DNA of 64,000 bases, from assembly GCF_028598805.1 (NCBI RefSeq), contig NZ_JAQRFI010000006.1, positions 55,831-119,830 on the forward strand, written 5' to 3'. The stretch is from Xenorhabdus yunnanensis. GTDB taxonomy: Bacteria; Pseudomonadota; Gammaproteobacteria; Enterobacterales; Enterobacteriaceae. The position numbers were made by a program, and so were the translations under genes. Below, in pieces: positions 46,879-57,263 of this stretch. The notes beneath the pieces are model-generated. The model was not told the DNA's origin. It ran no database searches and worked only from the letters and a program-made list of their open reading frames with translations. Every line of letters starts with the position of its first letter. The stretch's first letter is position 1.

Positions 46879-47808
46879 TTAAAAAATAGAACGCCCAATA
46901 CGTCCGGCCAACTTTTCCAGTGCCGCACAACCTGCCAATGAGTTACCGGATTTATCCAACTCAGGAGACCACACCGCTACGGTGAATTCTCCGGGGACAA
47001 CACAAATAATTCCACCACCAACACCCGATTTTCCCGGCATACCGATTCTGAAAGCGAATTCTCCAGAACCATCGTACATACCGCACGTCAACATAAGCGC
47101 ATTAATCTGGCGAGTTTGTCGAAGGCTCAAAATTTGTTGGCCGGAACCAATCATGCGCCCTTGGTTGGCCAAATAAATAAAACACTGAGCCAATTCAACA
47201 CAATTCATTTTCAAGGCACAGTATTGGAAATACGTTTGCAGAACCGTAATAACATCATTCTCAAAATTATCGAATGATTTCATCAGGTAAGCTATCGCAG
47301 CGTTACGACTGGAATGCTCCATCTCTGAACGGGAAACGATATCATCGTAGCAAATATCTTTTTGTCCGGTAAGATTGCGGACAAACTCCAGCATTCTATG
47401 CTTAGGTGCACTCAAACGTGATTGCAGCATATCGCAAATAATTAATGCACCAGCATTAATAAAAGGATTGCGGGGAATTCCTTTTTCCAATTCCAACTGC
47501 ACTAATGAGTTAAATGGCTGCCCCGAAGGCTCCGTACCCACTCGTCGCCAGATATCCTCTTCCTTATAACGTGTCATTGCTAATGTTAAGCTCAACACTT
47601 TAGAAATCGATTGGACAGAGAAGCGTTTTTCTGCATCTCCCGCTTTAAAAATCTGTCCATCTACCGTGCAAATGGCAATTGCCAAACTATTTATCGGAAC
47701 TTCCGCCAGAGCAGGAATGTAATCTGCCACTTTTCCCTGGCCAATCAAAGGGCGTACTTCTTCTAAGATATCTGCCAATAACGAATTAGAGAACCTTACC
47801 TTCACCAC
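46879..47808 (-). CDS. glsB: Glutaminase
   Basis: Hydrolyses glutamine to glutamate and ammonia; beta-lactamase-like serine fold, 309 residues from GTG 47808. That start has GGAGAG just upstream and gives the family's usual length; the earlier ATG at 47850 is inside a terminator-like hairpin and is rejected. Motifs: [28 protein letters not shown] with the catalytic Ser-x-x-Lys, [41 protein letters not shown] and [14 protein letters not shown]. In E. coli ansB occupies this place; glsB here is typical of Morganellaceae-like relatives. The symbol follows the common glsB usage. Confidence 0.93.
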   Translation of the reverse strand: MVKVRFSNSLLADILEEVRPLIGQGKVADYIPALAEVPINSLAIAICTVDGQIFKAGDAEKRFSVQSISKVLSLTLAMTRYKEEDIWRRVGTEPSGQPFNSLVQLELEKGIPRNPFINAGALIICDMLQSRLSAPKHRMLEFVRNLTGQKDICYDDIVSRSEMEHSSRNAAIAYLMKSFDNFENDVITVLQTYFQYCALKMNCVELAQCFIYLANQGRMIGSGQQILSLRQTRQINALMLTCGMYDGSGEFAFRIGMPGKSGVGGGIICVVPGEFTVAVWSPELDKSGNSLAGCAALEKLAGRIGRSIF

Positions 47809-47824
47809 TTTCTCTCCAGACAAA

Positions 47825-47848
47825 CAGGGCTCCCCAAGGAGCCCCTGC
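47825..47848 (-). terminator. Hairpin between yggL and glsB
   Basis: On the minus strand CAGGGGCTCC-TTGG-GGAGCCCTG is followed by TTTGTC. It lies between the yggL stop and the glsB GTG and can partly terminate trmB-yggL transcripts. Confidence 0.6.
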
Positions 47849-47912
47849 ATACAACATTATTTTTGCGTAATAGCCATTCTTGCGTAATGCGCTATTTTTA
47901 TGCAACAGCGAA

Positions 47913-48239
47913 TCAATCCCACCACACATCAAACAATTCTGATGTGACAACCTCTTCCATACCGTGATCTTTCAGCCACTTCCCTACCAATTGGCGATGT
48001 TCTTCAGTACATTTGCCGATTTTTTGCAGGCAGACGATACCTTCCCATTGCAAATAACCACTGGCATCCAGAGCAAGGCCATTTGGCTCAATCAGCTCTT
48101 CAATCAAGGCATCCACCGTGCTATCAACAACCTCAACGGATGTATCAGCCGGAAAATTCCACTTTACAGAAAAACCCAATTCCTGAAACTCATTAATACG
48201 CAATTTTTTACGCAGACGACGACTACGGTTTTTAGCCAT
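47913..48239 (-). CDS. yggL: YggL, DUF469 family protein
   Basis: Conserved 108-residue protein (YggL/DUF469). N-terminus is basic ([27 protein letters not shown]), then a compact alpha-beta domain ending EEVVTSELFDVWWD. Homologues associate with the 50S ribosomal subunit, but the role is undefined. Its ATG overlaps the trmB stop by one base, so the two are translationally coupled. Confidence 0.94.
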   Translation of the reverse strand: MAKNRSRRLRKKLRINEFQELGFSVKWNFPADTSVEVVDSTVDALIEELIEPNGLALDASGYLQWEGIVCLQKIGKCTEEHRQLVGKWLKDHGMEEVVTSELFDVWWD

Positions 48240-48958
48240 TATTTTATCCTCTCAAACATTAAATCCCATACGCCATGACCTAACCGCTGACCACGCATCT
48301 CAAATTTCGTGACTGGACGCGAATCAGGACGTGGCACATAATCACCGTTTTCCGATAAGTTGCGATACTCTTCTGCTGTGCTCATCACTTCCAGCATATG
48401 CTCTGCATATGGCTGCCAGTCGGTTGCCATGTGAAAGGTGCCACCGATTTTCAGCTTATTTTTAATCAATTGCGCAAATTCAGGCTGCACAATTCTACGC
48501 TTGTTGTGACGAGCTTTATGCCATGGATCAGGGAAGAAAAGCTGAACCATCTCCAGACTCTGATCTGGGATCATATTGTTCAACACTTCGATAGCATCAT
48601 GACACATGACACGCAGGTTATTGAGCTTTTCTTCTTCCGCAGATGCCAAACACGCCCCAACTCCCGGTGCATGAACTTCGATCCCAAAAAAGTTTTTCTC
48701 TGGATTTTGGCTTGCCATCGTCACCAATGATGTGCCCATACCAAAACCAATCTCCAGTACTACCGGAGCTTCACGACCAAAAAGCTCTTTCATATTGAGC
48801 ATTTCTGCCTGATAGTCCACACCCATCTTCGGCCACACATTATCAAGTGCTTGCTGCTGGCGACTCGTTAACCGTCCCTGCCGACGCACAAAACTGCGGA
48901 CACGGCGCAACGCCCTGCCATTTTCATCATATTCCGGTGAAATTACGTTATTTATCAT
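48239..48958 (-). CDS. trmB: tRNA (guanine-46-N7)-methyltransferase TrmB
   Basis: SAM-dependent N7 methylation of G46 in tRNA variable loops. 239 residues from ATG 48958, equal to E. coli TrmB; an upstream frame extension to 49039 is not conserved. Motifs: [43 protein letters not shown] (motif I), [33 protein letters not shown] (catalytic region) and [22 protein letters not shown]. Divergent from mutY, the standard arrangement. Confidence 0.97.
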   Translation of the reverse strand: MINNVISPEYDENGRALRRVRSFVRRQGRLTSRQQQALDNVWPKMGVDYQAEMLNMKELFGREAPVVLEIGFGMGTSLVTMASQNPEKNFFGIEVHAPGVGACLASAEEEKLNNLRVMCHDAIEVLNNMIPDQSLEMVQLFFPDPWHKARHNKRRIVQPEFAQLIKNKLKIGGTFHMATDWQPYAEHMLEVMSTAEEYRNLSENGDYVPRPDSRPVTKFEMRGQRLGHGVWDLMFERIK

Positions 48959-49201
48959 GGTACTTTCTGTCAGTTTTAAAGGCTTTTGTTCAAGCGCCCG
49001 GGACTTTATATACCGCTGGATTGCCCAAAGAGAGCGCAATTATGCAACGATGGCTGAGTTTATCAAGTTCAGTGTCCATAAGCACAACTTTAATGCTAGT
49101 TTGCATAACGCTTCGAAACAAAGTTCGGGTTTACACTGAGGTTACACTATGTTGCAATCCTGTTCACGAAACAATAAACAGATATAAAGACAATTATTCT
49201 A

Positions 49202-50242
49202 ATGATGGAAGCCGAGCAATTTTCACAGGTGGTACTTAAGTGGTATCACCGCTATGGTCGCAAGACTTTACCGTGGCAATTGGAAAAAACATCCTATCAC
49301 GTCTGGCTTTCAGAAGTGATGCTGCAACAAACGCAAGTCGCGACAGTCATTCCCTATTTCCAAAAATTTATTTCACGTTTTCCCGACGTTGCTTCTTTGG
49401 CTACTGCACCACTGGACGAAGTTCTCCATTTGTGGACAGGTTTGGGATATTACGCACGCGCTCGTAATTTGCATAAAGCGGCACAACAGATTGTGACGTT
49501 ATACGACGGCAATTTTCCGACGACATTTAATGATGTTGTTGCCCTGCCCGGCGTAGGGCGTTCGACTGCCGGAGCCATTCTTTCACTGTCTCAGGGCAAG
49601 CACTTCCCTATTCTTGATGGTAACGTGAAGCGTGTTTTGGCTCGCTGCTATGCTGTTGACGGCTGGCCGGGGAAAAAAGAGGTTGAGAATCAGTTATGGG
49701 ATATCAGTACTCGCGTTACCCCTAAACAAGGCGTCGAATATTTTAATCAGGCTATGATGGACTTGGGTGCCATGGTCTGTACCCGCAGCAAACCAAAATG
49801 TGAAATTTGTCCACTTAATGCAGATTGCATTGCTTACGCCAATCATAGCTGGACAAATTATCCGGGGAAAAAACCGAAGCAAAGCATCCCTGAAAAAACC
49901 GCCTACTTTTTATTAATGCAACATGGTAATACAGTTTGGCTAGAACAACGCCCACTTTCTGGTATTTGGGGTGGTTTGTTTGCTTTCCCACAATTTGCTG
50001 ATCAGGTATCACTGGAGCAATGGCTGGAAAATTCAGGCATCTCTCACAGCAAACTTGAACAACTGACGGCATTCCGTCATACATTCAGTCATTTTCATTT
50101 AGATATCGTCCCCATTAGAATTGATATTTTATCTTTTGATTCCTGCATGGATGAAAACAAAGGACTTTGGTATAACTTACGCCAGCCAGCAATGATTGGA
50201 TTGGCAGCTCCCGTTGAATACCTTTTGCAACAATTGGGTTAA
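49202..50242 (+). CDS. mutY: A/G-specific adenine glycosylase MutY
   Basis: Removes adenine mispaired with 8-oxoguanine. It has 346 residues. HhH-GPD domain with [25 protein letters not shown] and the catalytic Asp in [12 protein letters not shown]. The [4Fe-4S] loop is Cys-x6-Cys-x2-Cys-x5-Cys ([17 protein letters not shown]). The C-terminal NUDIX-like MutT-type domain recognises 8-oxoG ([25 protein letters not shown]). Start MMEAEQF; the second Met may be used. The next gene yggX is 26 bp downstream; both belong to the oxidative-damage operon. Confidence 0.97.
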   Translation: MMEAEQFSQVVLKWYHRYGRKTLPWQLEKTSYHVWLSEVMLQQTQVATVIPYFQKFISRFPDVASLATAPLDEVLHLWTGLGYYARARNLHKAAQQIVTLYDGNFPTTFNDVVALPGVGRSTAGAILSLSQGKHFPILDGNVKRVLARCYAVDGWPGKKEVENQLWDISTRVTPKQGVEYFNQAMMDLGAMVCTRSKPKCEICPLNADCIAYANHSWTNYPGKKPKQSIPEKTAYFLLMQHGNTVWLEQRPLSGIWGGLFAFPQFADQVSLEQWLENSGISHSKLEQLTAFRHTFSHFHLDIVPIRIDILSFDSCMDENKGLWYNLRQPAMIGLAAPVEYLLQQLG

Positions 50243-50268
50243 TTTACCCACTATTTTGAGGATTAATT

Positions 50269-50541
50269 ATGAGCAGAACTATTTTTTGTACTTTTTTGCA
50301 ACGAGAAGCCGAAGGCCAAGATTTTCAGCTCTATCCCGGAGAATTGGGCAAACGTATTTTCAATGAGATTTCTAAAGAAGCATGGCAACAATGGATGGGT
50401 AAACAAACCATGCTGATTAATGAAAAAAAGCTAAATACCATGAATCCAGAAGATCGCAAGCTGCTTGAACAAGAGATGGTAAAATTCCTGTTTGAAGGAC
50501 ATGACATTCAAATCGACGGTTATACACCACCGGAACAATAA
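50269..50541 (+). CDS. yggX: YggX, Fe(II)-trafficking protein
   Basis: 90-residue protein of the YggX family, linked to iron trafficking and protection of iron-sulfur clusters from oxidation. [19 protein letters not shown] carries the conserved Cys7. [22 protein letters not shown] and the MVKFLFEG segment follow. AGGATTA precedes the ATG. It is co-transcribed with mutY, consistent with an anti-oxidant role for the operon. Confidence 0.96.
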   Translation: MSRTIFCTFLQREAEGQDFQLYPGELGKRIFNEISKEAWQQWMGKQTMLINEKKLNTMNPEDRKLLEQEMVKFLFEGHDIQIDGYTPPEQ

Positions 50542-50647
50542 TATTACGACTCGATTGACATAATAAGAGCCATTTTTTATGGCTCTAAACATGAGCATTA
50601 ATAAAACCTCAATATCCAACAGCATTAATATCCAACGGCATTGTAAA

Positions 50648-51721
50648 ATGAAAAGACTGCTGGCTCTGATTCTCCTCGCCCCACTTTTAATTTCCTGTTC
50701 TAGCAAAAAAGATATTGAATACAACGAAGAATATGTAAAAGACACCAATGGTTTCGATATCTTAATGGGACAATTTGCTCACAATATTGAAAATATTTGG
50801 GGTTTGCAGGAAGTTTTAATCGCAGGCCCAAAAGATTACGTTAAATACACCGATCAATATAAAACCCGCAGCCATATTAATTTTGAGACGGGAAATATTA
50901 CGATTGAAACCATATCTCCAATTGAACCTGATGAGCATTTACGTAAAGCGATCGTTACTACTTTACTGATGGGAGATGATCCGGGAACTATCGATCTTTA
51001 TTCGGATGCCAATGATATTCAGATCAGCAAAGAACCGTTTCTATATGGGCAGGTTTTAGATAATAGTGGTGAACCTATTCGCTGGGAGTGGCGCGCACGT
51101 CACTTTGCCAATTATCTGATTCAGAATAAATTGCAAAAACGCCAGTCGGGGTTACACGTTATTTGGTCAGTCACCATGCAGTTGGTCCCTAACCATTTAG
51201 ATAAACGCGCCCATAAATATCTCCCTATCGTTCGTAAAGCATCTATCAAATATGGCGTTGATGAATCCCTAATCCTTGCCATCATGCAGACTGAATCCAG
51301 TTTTAACCCTTATGCCGTCAGTCGCTCTGATGCTTTGGGGTTGATGCAAGTAATGCAACACACAGCCGGACAAGATGTTTTCAAGATGCAAGGAAAGTCG
51401 GGTCAACCTAGCCGCAGTTATCTCTTTGATCCTGAGAACAATATTGATGCTGGCACAGCCTATCTATCAATATTGCAAAATACATATTTAGGTGAAATCA
51501 AAAACGCTACCTCACGTCGGTATGCCGTTATCACTGCTTATAATGGTGGTGCAGGCAGTGTCTTGCGCATATTCTCCAGTGACAAGAAAAAAGCAGCTCA
51601 GATCATCAACTCAATGAAGCCGGGCGATATTTATGAAACTCTGACCAATAAGCATCCTTCTGCCGAATCACGTCACTATTTAATCAAAGTGAATAATGCG
51701 CAGAAAAGCTATCGCAGATAA
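50648..51721 (+). CDS. mltC: Membrane-bound lytic transglycosylase C (MltC)
   Basis: Outer-membrane lipoprotein that cleaves peptidoglycan glycan strands to 1,6-anhydromuropeptides. 357 residues from ATG 50648; the upstream ATG at 50579 would bury the signal peptide and is rejected. Lipobox LLISC with lipid Cys at residue 17 or so. DUF3393 N-terminal domain, then SLT domain with [27 protein letters not shown] (catalytic Glu in QTESSF) and [15 protein letters not shown]. Follows mutY-yggX as in E. coli. A good terminator is 40 bp downstream. Confidence 0.96.
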   Translation: MKRLLALILLAPLLISCSSKKDIEYNEEYVKDTNGFDILMGQFAHNIENIWGLQEVLIAGPKDYVKYTDQYKTRSHINFETGNITIETISPIEPDEHLRKAIVTTLLMGDDPGTIDLYSDANDIQISKEPFLYGQVLDNSGEPIRWEWRARHFANYLIQNKLQKRQSGLHVIWSVTMQLVPNHLDKRAHKYLPIVRKASIKYGVDESLILAIMQTESSFNPYAVSRSDALGLMQVMQHTAGQDVFKMQGKSGQPSRSYLFDPENNIDAGTAYLSILQNTYLGEIKNATSRRYAVITAYNGGAGSVLRIFSSDKKKAAQIINSMKPGDIYETLTNKHPSAESRHYLIKVNNAQKSYRR

Positions 51722-51758
51722 TTGATAACAAATTATTTTATAGTAAAGAAATAATAAA

Positions 51759-51790
51759 CGGAGAGGTGATTATCTCTCCATTTTGTTTGA
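51759..51790 (+). terminator. Terminator of mltC
   Basis: GGAGAG...CTCTCC stem-loop (from GGAGAGGTGA to TATCTCTCC) followed by ATTTTGTTTG, about 40 bp after the mltC stop. Confidence 0.8.
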
Positions 51791-51886
51791 ATTTATAGCT
51801 TGTTGTGTGATTTAAGAGCACACGAATAAATTTATGCAGAAAGTGTTTGACGGATTGGGCTGAATACGGTTTAATGCGCCCCGTTA

Positions 51887-51962
51887 GCCCGGATAGCTCA
51901 GTCGGTAGAGCAGGGGATTGAAAATCCCCGTGTCGGTGGTTCGATTCCGCCTCCGGGCACCA
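51887..51962 (+). tRNA. tRNA-Phe (GAA)
   Basis: 76-nt cloverleaf with encoded CCA: acceptor arms GCCCGGA and TCCGGGC, D-arm with GCTCAGTCGGTAGAGC, anticodon stem GGGGA-TTGAAAA-TCCCC with anticodon GAA at 51920-51922, T-arm with GGTTCGATTCC. It follows mltC, where pheV lies in E. coli, and is the integration site of the element downstream; the 3' end is regenerated by the insertion so the tRNA stays intact. Confidence 0.97.
51940..51962 (+). other. Attachment site at the tRNA-Phe 3' end (left)
   Basis: The last 23 bp of the tRNA gene (TTCGATTCCGCCTCCGGGCACCA by position 51940-51962) recur at 63875-63896 with one G missing. Integrases of the P4 type typically recombine at tRNA 3' ends, so these are the two att sites of the element between. 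Confidence 0.85.
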
Positions 51963-52127
51963 CTTCAAATTCCAGTGAAGTCCAGCCCAGTCAAACAATT
52001 CTTAGCAAGTCCTGCAAAATCAATACTATTTCCTATTTCTACGTCTAGTTTCGTCTGTTGCAATCAAGATGCAGCGAAGGGCATAATTCGGGGCACTTAC
52101 CGTCCGATTAAAGGAATGCCCTTAATA

Positions 52128-53398
52128 ATGAAACTAAACGCACGACAAATCGAAACTGCAAAACCCAAAGAAAAAACCTACAAACTCGCCGATGGCGGGG
52201 GCCTTTATTTAGAAGTCTCGTCACGCGGTTCAAAATACTGGCGCATGAAGTATTACCGCCCGACCGATAAGAAAGAAGATCGTCTGGCATTTGGTGTTTA
52301 TCCGGCAGTATCGTTAGCCGATGCCCGCGCCAGACGGGATGAAGCCAAAAAGCTGATGGCACAGGGCATCGATCCCAAAGCCGAAAAGAAAGGCACCCCT
52401 CACCCGCCAAAGTGAACTCGTTTGAAGAAGTCGCCCGTGCATGGCACGCCAGTAACAAACGCTGGAGTGACAGACATAGCCAAACAGTGCTGCGCAGCCT
52501 TGAGCAGTCTATTTTCCCACAGATTGGCAGGCTCGATATCACCACATTAAGAACCAGCCAGCTTTTAGCCCCCATCAAAGCCATTGATGATGCGGGTAAA
52601 CACAACATTGCCCAGCGATTGCAACAACGTGTTACGGCTATCATGCGCTATGCCGTCCAGAATGATATCCTCGAATCCAGCCCTGCCAGTGATATGGCCG
52701 GCGCACTTTCCACCGTAAAATCACGCCATCACCCTGCCCTGCCTCATGAAGATTTACCGGATTTCCTGAACCGATTGTCTGTTTATCGCGGGCGTCTGCT
52801 GACCAAAATCGCGGTAGAACTGGCACTGCTGACGTTTGTCCGTTCCAGTGAGCTGAGATTTGCCCGTTGGCAGGAAATCGACCTTGAAAATGCTGTATGG
52901 AAAATTCCCGCCACAAGGCAACCCATCAAAGGCGTTCGCTTTTCTGAGCGCGGCATGAAAATGAAAACAGATCACCTTGTGCCGTTAAGCCGTCAGGCTG
53001 TTTTGCTTATCAAAGCATTGCAGGTACTGAGTGGTAACTGCGAAGTCATGTTCCCAAGCGATCACGACTCCAAAAAAGTCATGAGCGAAAACACGGTTAA
53101 CAAGGCATTACGGGCGATGGGCTACGATACCCAAACCGAAGTCTGCGGGCACGGCTTCCGCACAATGGCACGCGGTGCCATGGGGGAATCCGGTCTGTGG
53201 AGCGATGATGCCATCGAACGCCAGCTCAGCCATATCGAACGAAACAACGTCAGAGCGGCGTATATTCACACCTCCAAACATCTGGACGAACGGCGGCTGA
53301 TGGTGCAGTGGTGGGCGGATTATCTGGATGCGAACCGGGAAAAACCCATCACGCCGTATGACTTCGCCAAACCGCTGCGCGACAGAAAGAACCGTTAG
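52128..53398 (+). pseudogene. P4-type tyrosine integrase, interrupted by one frameshift
   Basis: Site-specific recombinase for tRNA-Phe insertion. The N-terminal SAM-like arm (MKLNARQIETAKPKEKTYKL, then ADGGGLYLEVSSRG, WRMKYYRP, GVYPAVSLADARARRDEAKK) is in one frame and ends at 52415. The core and catalytic parts (NSFEEVARAWHASNKRWSDR..., TFVRSSELRFARW with the first Arg, GHGFRTMARGAM with His-x-x-Arg, LSHIERNNVRAAYIHT with Tyr) are in another frame from 52412. The two overlap by GTGA. A single-base indel in 52388-52411 would restore a ~420-residue protein. It may be a real inactivating mutation, a programmed or sequencing artefact. A start at 52116 is possible. Confidence 0.85.
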
Positions 53399-53531
53399 TA
53401 CAATTTGCAACCCGTTAATTTTCATCGGGAGAAAAACAATTAACGCTGTTCATTTAATCTTGCATTTTAAATAATCCGCCTGTCATCAAACAACGTCCAC
53501 GGTGAGCGCTCAGGGACGCGGTAACAGGAAA

Positions 53532-53732
53532 ATGAATATGACAATGGCAGCATTAAAAACAAGTTTGATTCGTTTGCCGGAAGTGCAACGCAGGACAGGT
53601 TACAGCAAAGCGTGGATCTACAAACTGATTAGCGATGGCGAATTCCCGAAGCAGGTCAAAATCGGCCCACGTTCCGTAGCTTTTATTGAAGCAGAAATTG
53701 ATGACTGGATTGCACAATCGCGGGTGGCATAA
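53532..53732 (+). CDS. AlpA-family excisionase/regulator
   Basis: 66-residue MerR-like helix-turn-helix protein of the AlpA family: SLIRLPEVQRRTGYSKAWIY, then KLISDGEFPKQVKIGPRSV and EAEIDDWIAQSRVA. In P4-like elements AlpA-type proteins control integrase expression and excision. I chose ATG 53532 because AGGAAA lies just upstream; ATG 53538 is an alternative. Between the integrase and primase genes, the usual place for this regulator. Confidence 0.88.
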   Translation: MNMTMAALKTSLIRLPEVQRRTGYSKAWIYKLISDGEFPKQVKIGPRSVAFIEAEIDDWIAQSRVA

Positions 53733-53836
53733 CACAGAAAAGACGATGACATAATAAACCGAACATAAAACACAACGCCCCGAAGTGCTACCAACACTGC
53801 GAGGCGTTTCACCAACAATCATTAAGAAAGGTAAAA

Positions 53837-56278
53837 ATGATGGCTGATACACAGCATACCCAAACTCGCTCTAAATTTACAGATCAAAAAACAACAAGCA
53901 ACCACAAACCGCTTGATCTTATCCAAACCGTCAAAACTTCGGCTATGTACTCATGGCAAAACCTGCTACCAGCTTGTGGTATCACTGTTCCGGCAAAAGG
54001 TAAACATGGTGCCTGTCCGGTTTGTGGCGGCACTGACCGCTTTCACTTTATCGACGACCATCATCACGGCAACTGGCACTGCCGCCAGTGTGATGCCCCG
54101 AACTATGGCGATGGACTGGATTTAGTGGCAAAAACCAATGGGATCTCGATTCTTGAAGCAGCAAAAGTTATTGCTAACGTGCAAGCATTGCCTTTACCAG
54201 AACTCAAGCCCGCCAAAGAAATTACCTATCCAACACAACCCATTGCCGACAGAGTGGCGGCACTGATGGCACAGACTGTCGCCGGGCAATCGCCCTATTT
54301 GACCGCAAAAGGGCTGCCCTGCCCTAATCAGCGGCTATTGCCCGACAATTCGGTTGTGCTGCCGTTGACAACACTGGATAAAAAAATCACCGGTGCACAG
54401 ATTATCAAACCCAATGGCGAGAAAAAATTATTGTCCGGTAGCCAGAAAAAAGGCGCGTTTATTGCCGCATCAGTGCTGGAAACGTATCCCAACACGGTGA
54501 TCATCACCGAAGGTTACGCCACAGCCCTGACCGTTAACCAGTTACATCAAGGCAGCGCTCTGGCGGCACTGGATGCAGGCAATTTATTTTCTGTCGCCAA
54601 AGCTGTTCGGGAACGCTGGCCGGACGTAAAAATCATTATTGCCGCAGACAATGACTGGCATAGCCCCGACGAACTGGATAAAAACGGCAAACCCAAAGTG
54701 AATACCGGCAAGCTCTCGGCAGAGAAAGCAGCGCTGGCGGTGAATGGTTGGATCTCGTTACCACCGACAGAGTACAAAGCCGACTGGGACGATTATCGCC
54801 AACAATATGGTTTGGACATGGTAAAGCGGGCCTTTGCCAAGGGGTCTCATCAACCAACATCAGCCAAGAAAAAACCAACAACTCAAACTAATGATACCGA
54901 GCCTTCAAAACTGACATTATGCCAGATGGGAGCCAGCCAGCGCGGAGAGGTGTTACTGGCGCGTTATTACGGTGATTTAGCATTGGATGGCGCTTCGGAA
55001 ACCGTTCATCACTATGATGGTATTGTCTGGCGTCCGGTCAGTGACCGCGATTTAAAGCGGGAAATGGTGGCAGCCTTTATGGAAGAAAAATTGCCTTACT
55101 CACCACATGGCATCAGCTCTGCGGTGGATGCCCTGAAATTACAGCTTCCCATGATGCAGCCACCAGAACGCCACTTAATTGGATTCAGTAACGGCGTATT
55201 TGATCTGAAAGCCTGCCGATTCAGACCTCACCACAAATATGATTGGTTATTGCTTGCCAATGACGTTGAATTCAATTCCCCCATTTCGGGGGAAACGCTA
55301 AAAGACCATGCTCCGCAATTCTGGTACTGGCTCAATCGGGCAACCGCTAGTTGTGAAAACAAGTTTAATCGGGTACTAGCGGCGCTGTTTATGGTATTGG
55401 CGAACCGTTACGACTGGCAGCTTTTTCTGGAAGTTACCGGTGCTGGAGGCAGCGGCAAAAGTATCTTTGCTGAAATTTGTTCAATGCTGGCAGGTAAGGG
55501 CAATACCGTTTCCGCCAGTATGGCCGCACTGGAAAACCCACGGGAACGGGCGCTGATTGTTGGCTACTCGTTGATTATCCTGCCAGACCAGACCCGCTAT
55601 GTGGGCGATGGTTCTGGCATCAAAGCCATTACAGGCGGGGATGAAGTAGCCATTGACCCGAAGCATAAACAGCCCTACTCAACCCGTATTCCTGCGGTGG
55701 TGTTGGCGGTAAACAATAATGCCATGAGTTTCAGTGATCGCAGTGGTGGTATATCGCGGCGTCGAGTGATTTTCAACTTTTCCGAAGTTGTGCCCGAAAA
55801 TGAGCGTGATCCACTTCTGCGGGAGAAGATTGCAACAGAATTGCCTGTGATTATCCGGCATCTGCTGCATAGGTTTGCTGACCCACAAGCTGCAAGGCGT
55901 TTACTGGCAGAGCAACAAAAGTCCGCAGAAGCACTGGATATCAAACGTGGTACAGATCCACTGGTCGATTTTTGCGGTCATCTTATTGCTTCCCATGAGG
56001 CTGATGGCCTGTTAATCGGCAATGCGGAGATTGTGCCGTTCAATCCTCGTAAGTATCTTTATCATGCTTATCTTGCTTATATGAAAGGTAATAATCTGAA
56101 TAAACCCGTTTCCGTAACGCGATTTGGCATGGATATGCCGGGCGCACTGGCGGAGTACGGGCAGCATTACCTGCGCAAGAAAGGCAAACAGGGCATTCGC
56201 AGCAATCTGAGCCTCGATATTGATACCGCCATCGAGTGGCTGCCAAAACTGACAAGGGATAACCTGCCAGAAGAATAA
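53837..56278 (+). CDS. P4 alpha-like primase/helicase
   Basis: Large replication protein of 813 residues. N-terminal zinc-binding primase domain (CPVCGGTDRFHF...WHCRQC, residues about 57-85), a TOPRIM-like segment with ITEGYATALTVNQL and IIAADNDWHSPDEL, a D5_N-type linker, and an SF3/D5 helicase domain with Walker A GAGGSGKSIFAEIC (near residue 535), Walker B-like LIILPDQTRYVGDG, and VPAVVLAVNNNAMSF. The ATG has AAGGTAAAA upstream. It would bind the iterons downstream and start replication of the element after excision. Higher GC than the cargo genes. Confidence 0.93.
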   Translation: MMADTQHTQTRSKFTDQKTTSNHKPLDLIQTVKTSAMYSWQNLLPACGITVPAKGKHGACPVCGGTDRFHFIDDHHHGNWHCRQCDAPNYGDGLDLVAKTNGISILEAAKVIANVQALPLPELKPAKEITYPTQPIADRVAALMAQTVAGQSPYLTAKGLPCPNQRLLPDNSVVLPLTTLDKKITGAQIIKPNGEKKLLSGSQKKGAFIAASVLETYPNTVIITEGYATALTVNQLHQGSALAALDAGNLFSVAKAVRERWPDVKIIIAADNDWHSPDELDKNGKPKVNTGKLSAEKAALAVNGWISLPPTEYKADWDDYRQQYGLDMVKRAFAKGSHQPTSAKKKPTTQTNDTEPSKLTLCQMGASQRGEVLLARYYGDLALDGASETVHHYDGIVWRPVSDRDLKREMVAAFMEEKLPYSPHGISSAVDALKLQLPMMQPPERHLIGFSNGVFDLKACRFRPHHKYDWLLLANDVEFNSPISGETLKDHAPQFWYWLNRATASCENKFNRVLAALFMVLANRYDWQLFLEVTGAGGSGKSIFAEICSMLAGKGNTVSASMAALENPRERALIVGYSLIILPDQTRYVGDGSGIKAITGGDEVAIDPKHKQPYSTRIPAVVLAVNNNAMSFSDRSGGISRRRVIFNFSEVVPENERDPLLREKIATELPVIIRHLLHRFADPQAARRLLAEQQKSAEALDIKRGTDPLVDFCGHLIASHEADGLLIGNAEIVPFNPRKYLYHAYLAYMKGNNLNKPVSVTRFGMDMPGALAEYGQHYLRKKGKQGIRSNLSLDIDTAIEWLPKLTRDNLPEE

Positions 56279-56319
56279 TTTTTTTCTTTATTGATGATAA
56301 TTTTCAAAGAAATATAAAA

Positions 56320-56545
56320 AAGTGTTCACTACTGTTCGCTCTATAATTTAAACCATATATATCAATATATTATGGGGTGAATAGTTATTTTTAAACTGTT
56401 CACAACTATTCAACTCTATTCACCTTTTCAGATTTGAGGTGAACGGTCAGGTGAAGAGTGGTGGTGAGTTTGATATTAAGTTATCACCACTTAACAAATT
56501 GAATTTAAATATAAATATTTAAAGGTGAACAGGGTGAACAGTTTT
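56320..56545. repeat. P4-type iterons, candidate replication origin
   Basis: Just after the alpha-like gene, copies in both orientations of a GGTGAACAG-type word occur: GTTCACT and TGTTCGC near 56322-56338, GGGTGAATAG at 56375-56384, GTTCACA and TATTCACC in 56398-56424, GGTGAACGG and GGTGAAGAG near 56438-56460, and the direct pair GGTGAACAGGGTGAACAG at 56524-56541. An AT-rich TATATATCAATATATTAT segment lies within. P4 alpha binds GGTGAACAG-type repeats at ori and crr (established for P4), so this is a likely origin; function inferred. Confidence 0.65.
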
Positions 56546-56609
56546 ATCCCTAATTCTTTAGGCGGTGGGGGTAAGTAAAAAGTTTTTTCTGGCAGGTGTT
56601 TTTTCAGCT

Positions 56610-56651
56610 CTCAGGGTTACCGGGGTAATGTATTAGCCCGGTAACCCTGAG
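56610..56651. repeat. 15-bp inverted repeat downstream of the origin-like region
   Basis: CTCAGGGTTACCGGG (56610-56624) and CCCGGTAACCCTGAG (56637-56651) form a perfect stem with a 12-nt loop. It could be a terminator-like or protein-binding structure; no U-run follows. It marks the change from the replication module to the AT-rich cargo. Confidence 0.7.
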
Positions 56652-57263
56652 AAGACAAGCGCAGCGCGTCAGTGCGATTTTAGACCGTTATTCCACACCA
56701 ATTTTAGACGTTATTTTGGGTAGGCCTCTATATGAACGTATCAGTTGACATCATTTCCATGAGGTTATATCTTTTAGGATTACTTTGTCTATTCTGATAA
56801 GGAAGATCTCTTTACCCTAAAGCAATAGTTTCTGTTTTTTAGATGTATATGAGTTCACTTACTGATGAAGTATAAAATAAACTTGTGAAGCTTATCACGA
56901 AAAACAAATCAAAAAATAGGTGTAAAATAAAACGTTAAACGGTTGTTTTATCTTAAATTTAATTAATTAAAATATAACTAACAATTCAATAAAAGCAAAA
57001 TAAAATAAATATGTAATATTCGAAATTCACTATTACCAATAACAAAATAGATATAAAGTTAAATTAAAAATTAACATGTTACGCATTTTTATTATATAAT
57101 CAAAAAAACACGCATAATATTATTGCCTAAATATTGAGTTTCAATTTTTATCTGGTAGCATCTCTTTTACCAGATACACTAATCTATCTGATCGTGTCAT
57201 TAATCAGTATAATCTGGTGAGTTTCATTAGTAAATCAACTATATTAAATCTAGGAGATACACT
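56652..57263. other. AT-rich region upstream of the peptide gene
   Basis: About 610 bp of very AT-rich DNA between the replication module and the cargo. No protein gene supported. It should contain the promoter of the peptide gene. Near its end is the inverted repeat ATCTGGTA (57150-57157) / TACCAGAT (57168-57175), about 90 bp before the ATG, a possible operator (see findings). Confidence 0.5.

Noticed and set aside
47809..47850. Upstream ATG of the glutaminase frame
   Set aside because: It lies in a terminator-like hairpin and adds residues absent from homologues; the GTG at 47808 has a ribosome-binding site.
48959..49039. Extended trmB start
   Set aside because: The added 27 residues are not conserved; ATG 48958 gives the standard 239-residue protein.
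56733..56800. Second precursor peptide upstream of the RiPP cluster
   Set aside because: A short ATG frame of 22 codons exists, but it has no ribosome-binding site and a hydrophobic composition unlike the peptide at 57264.
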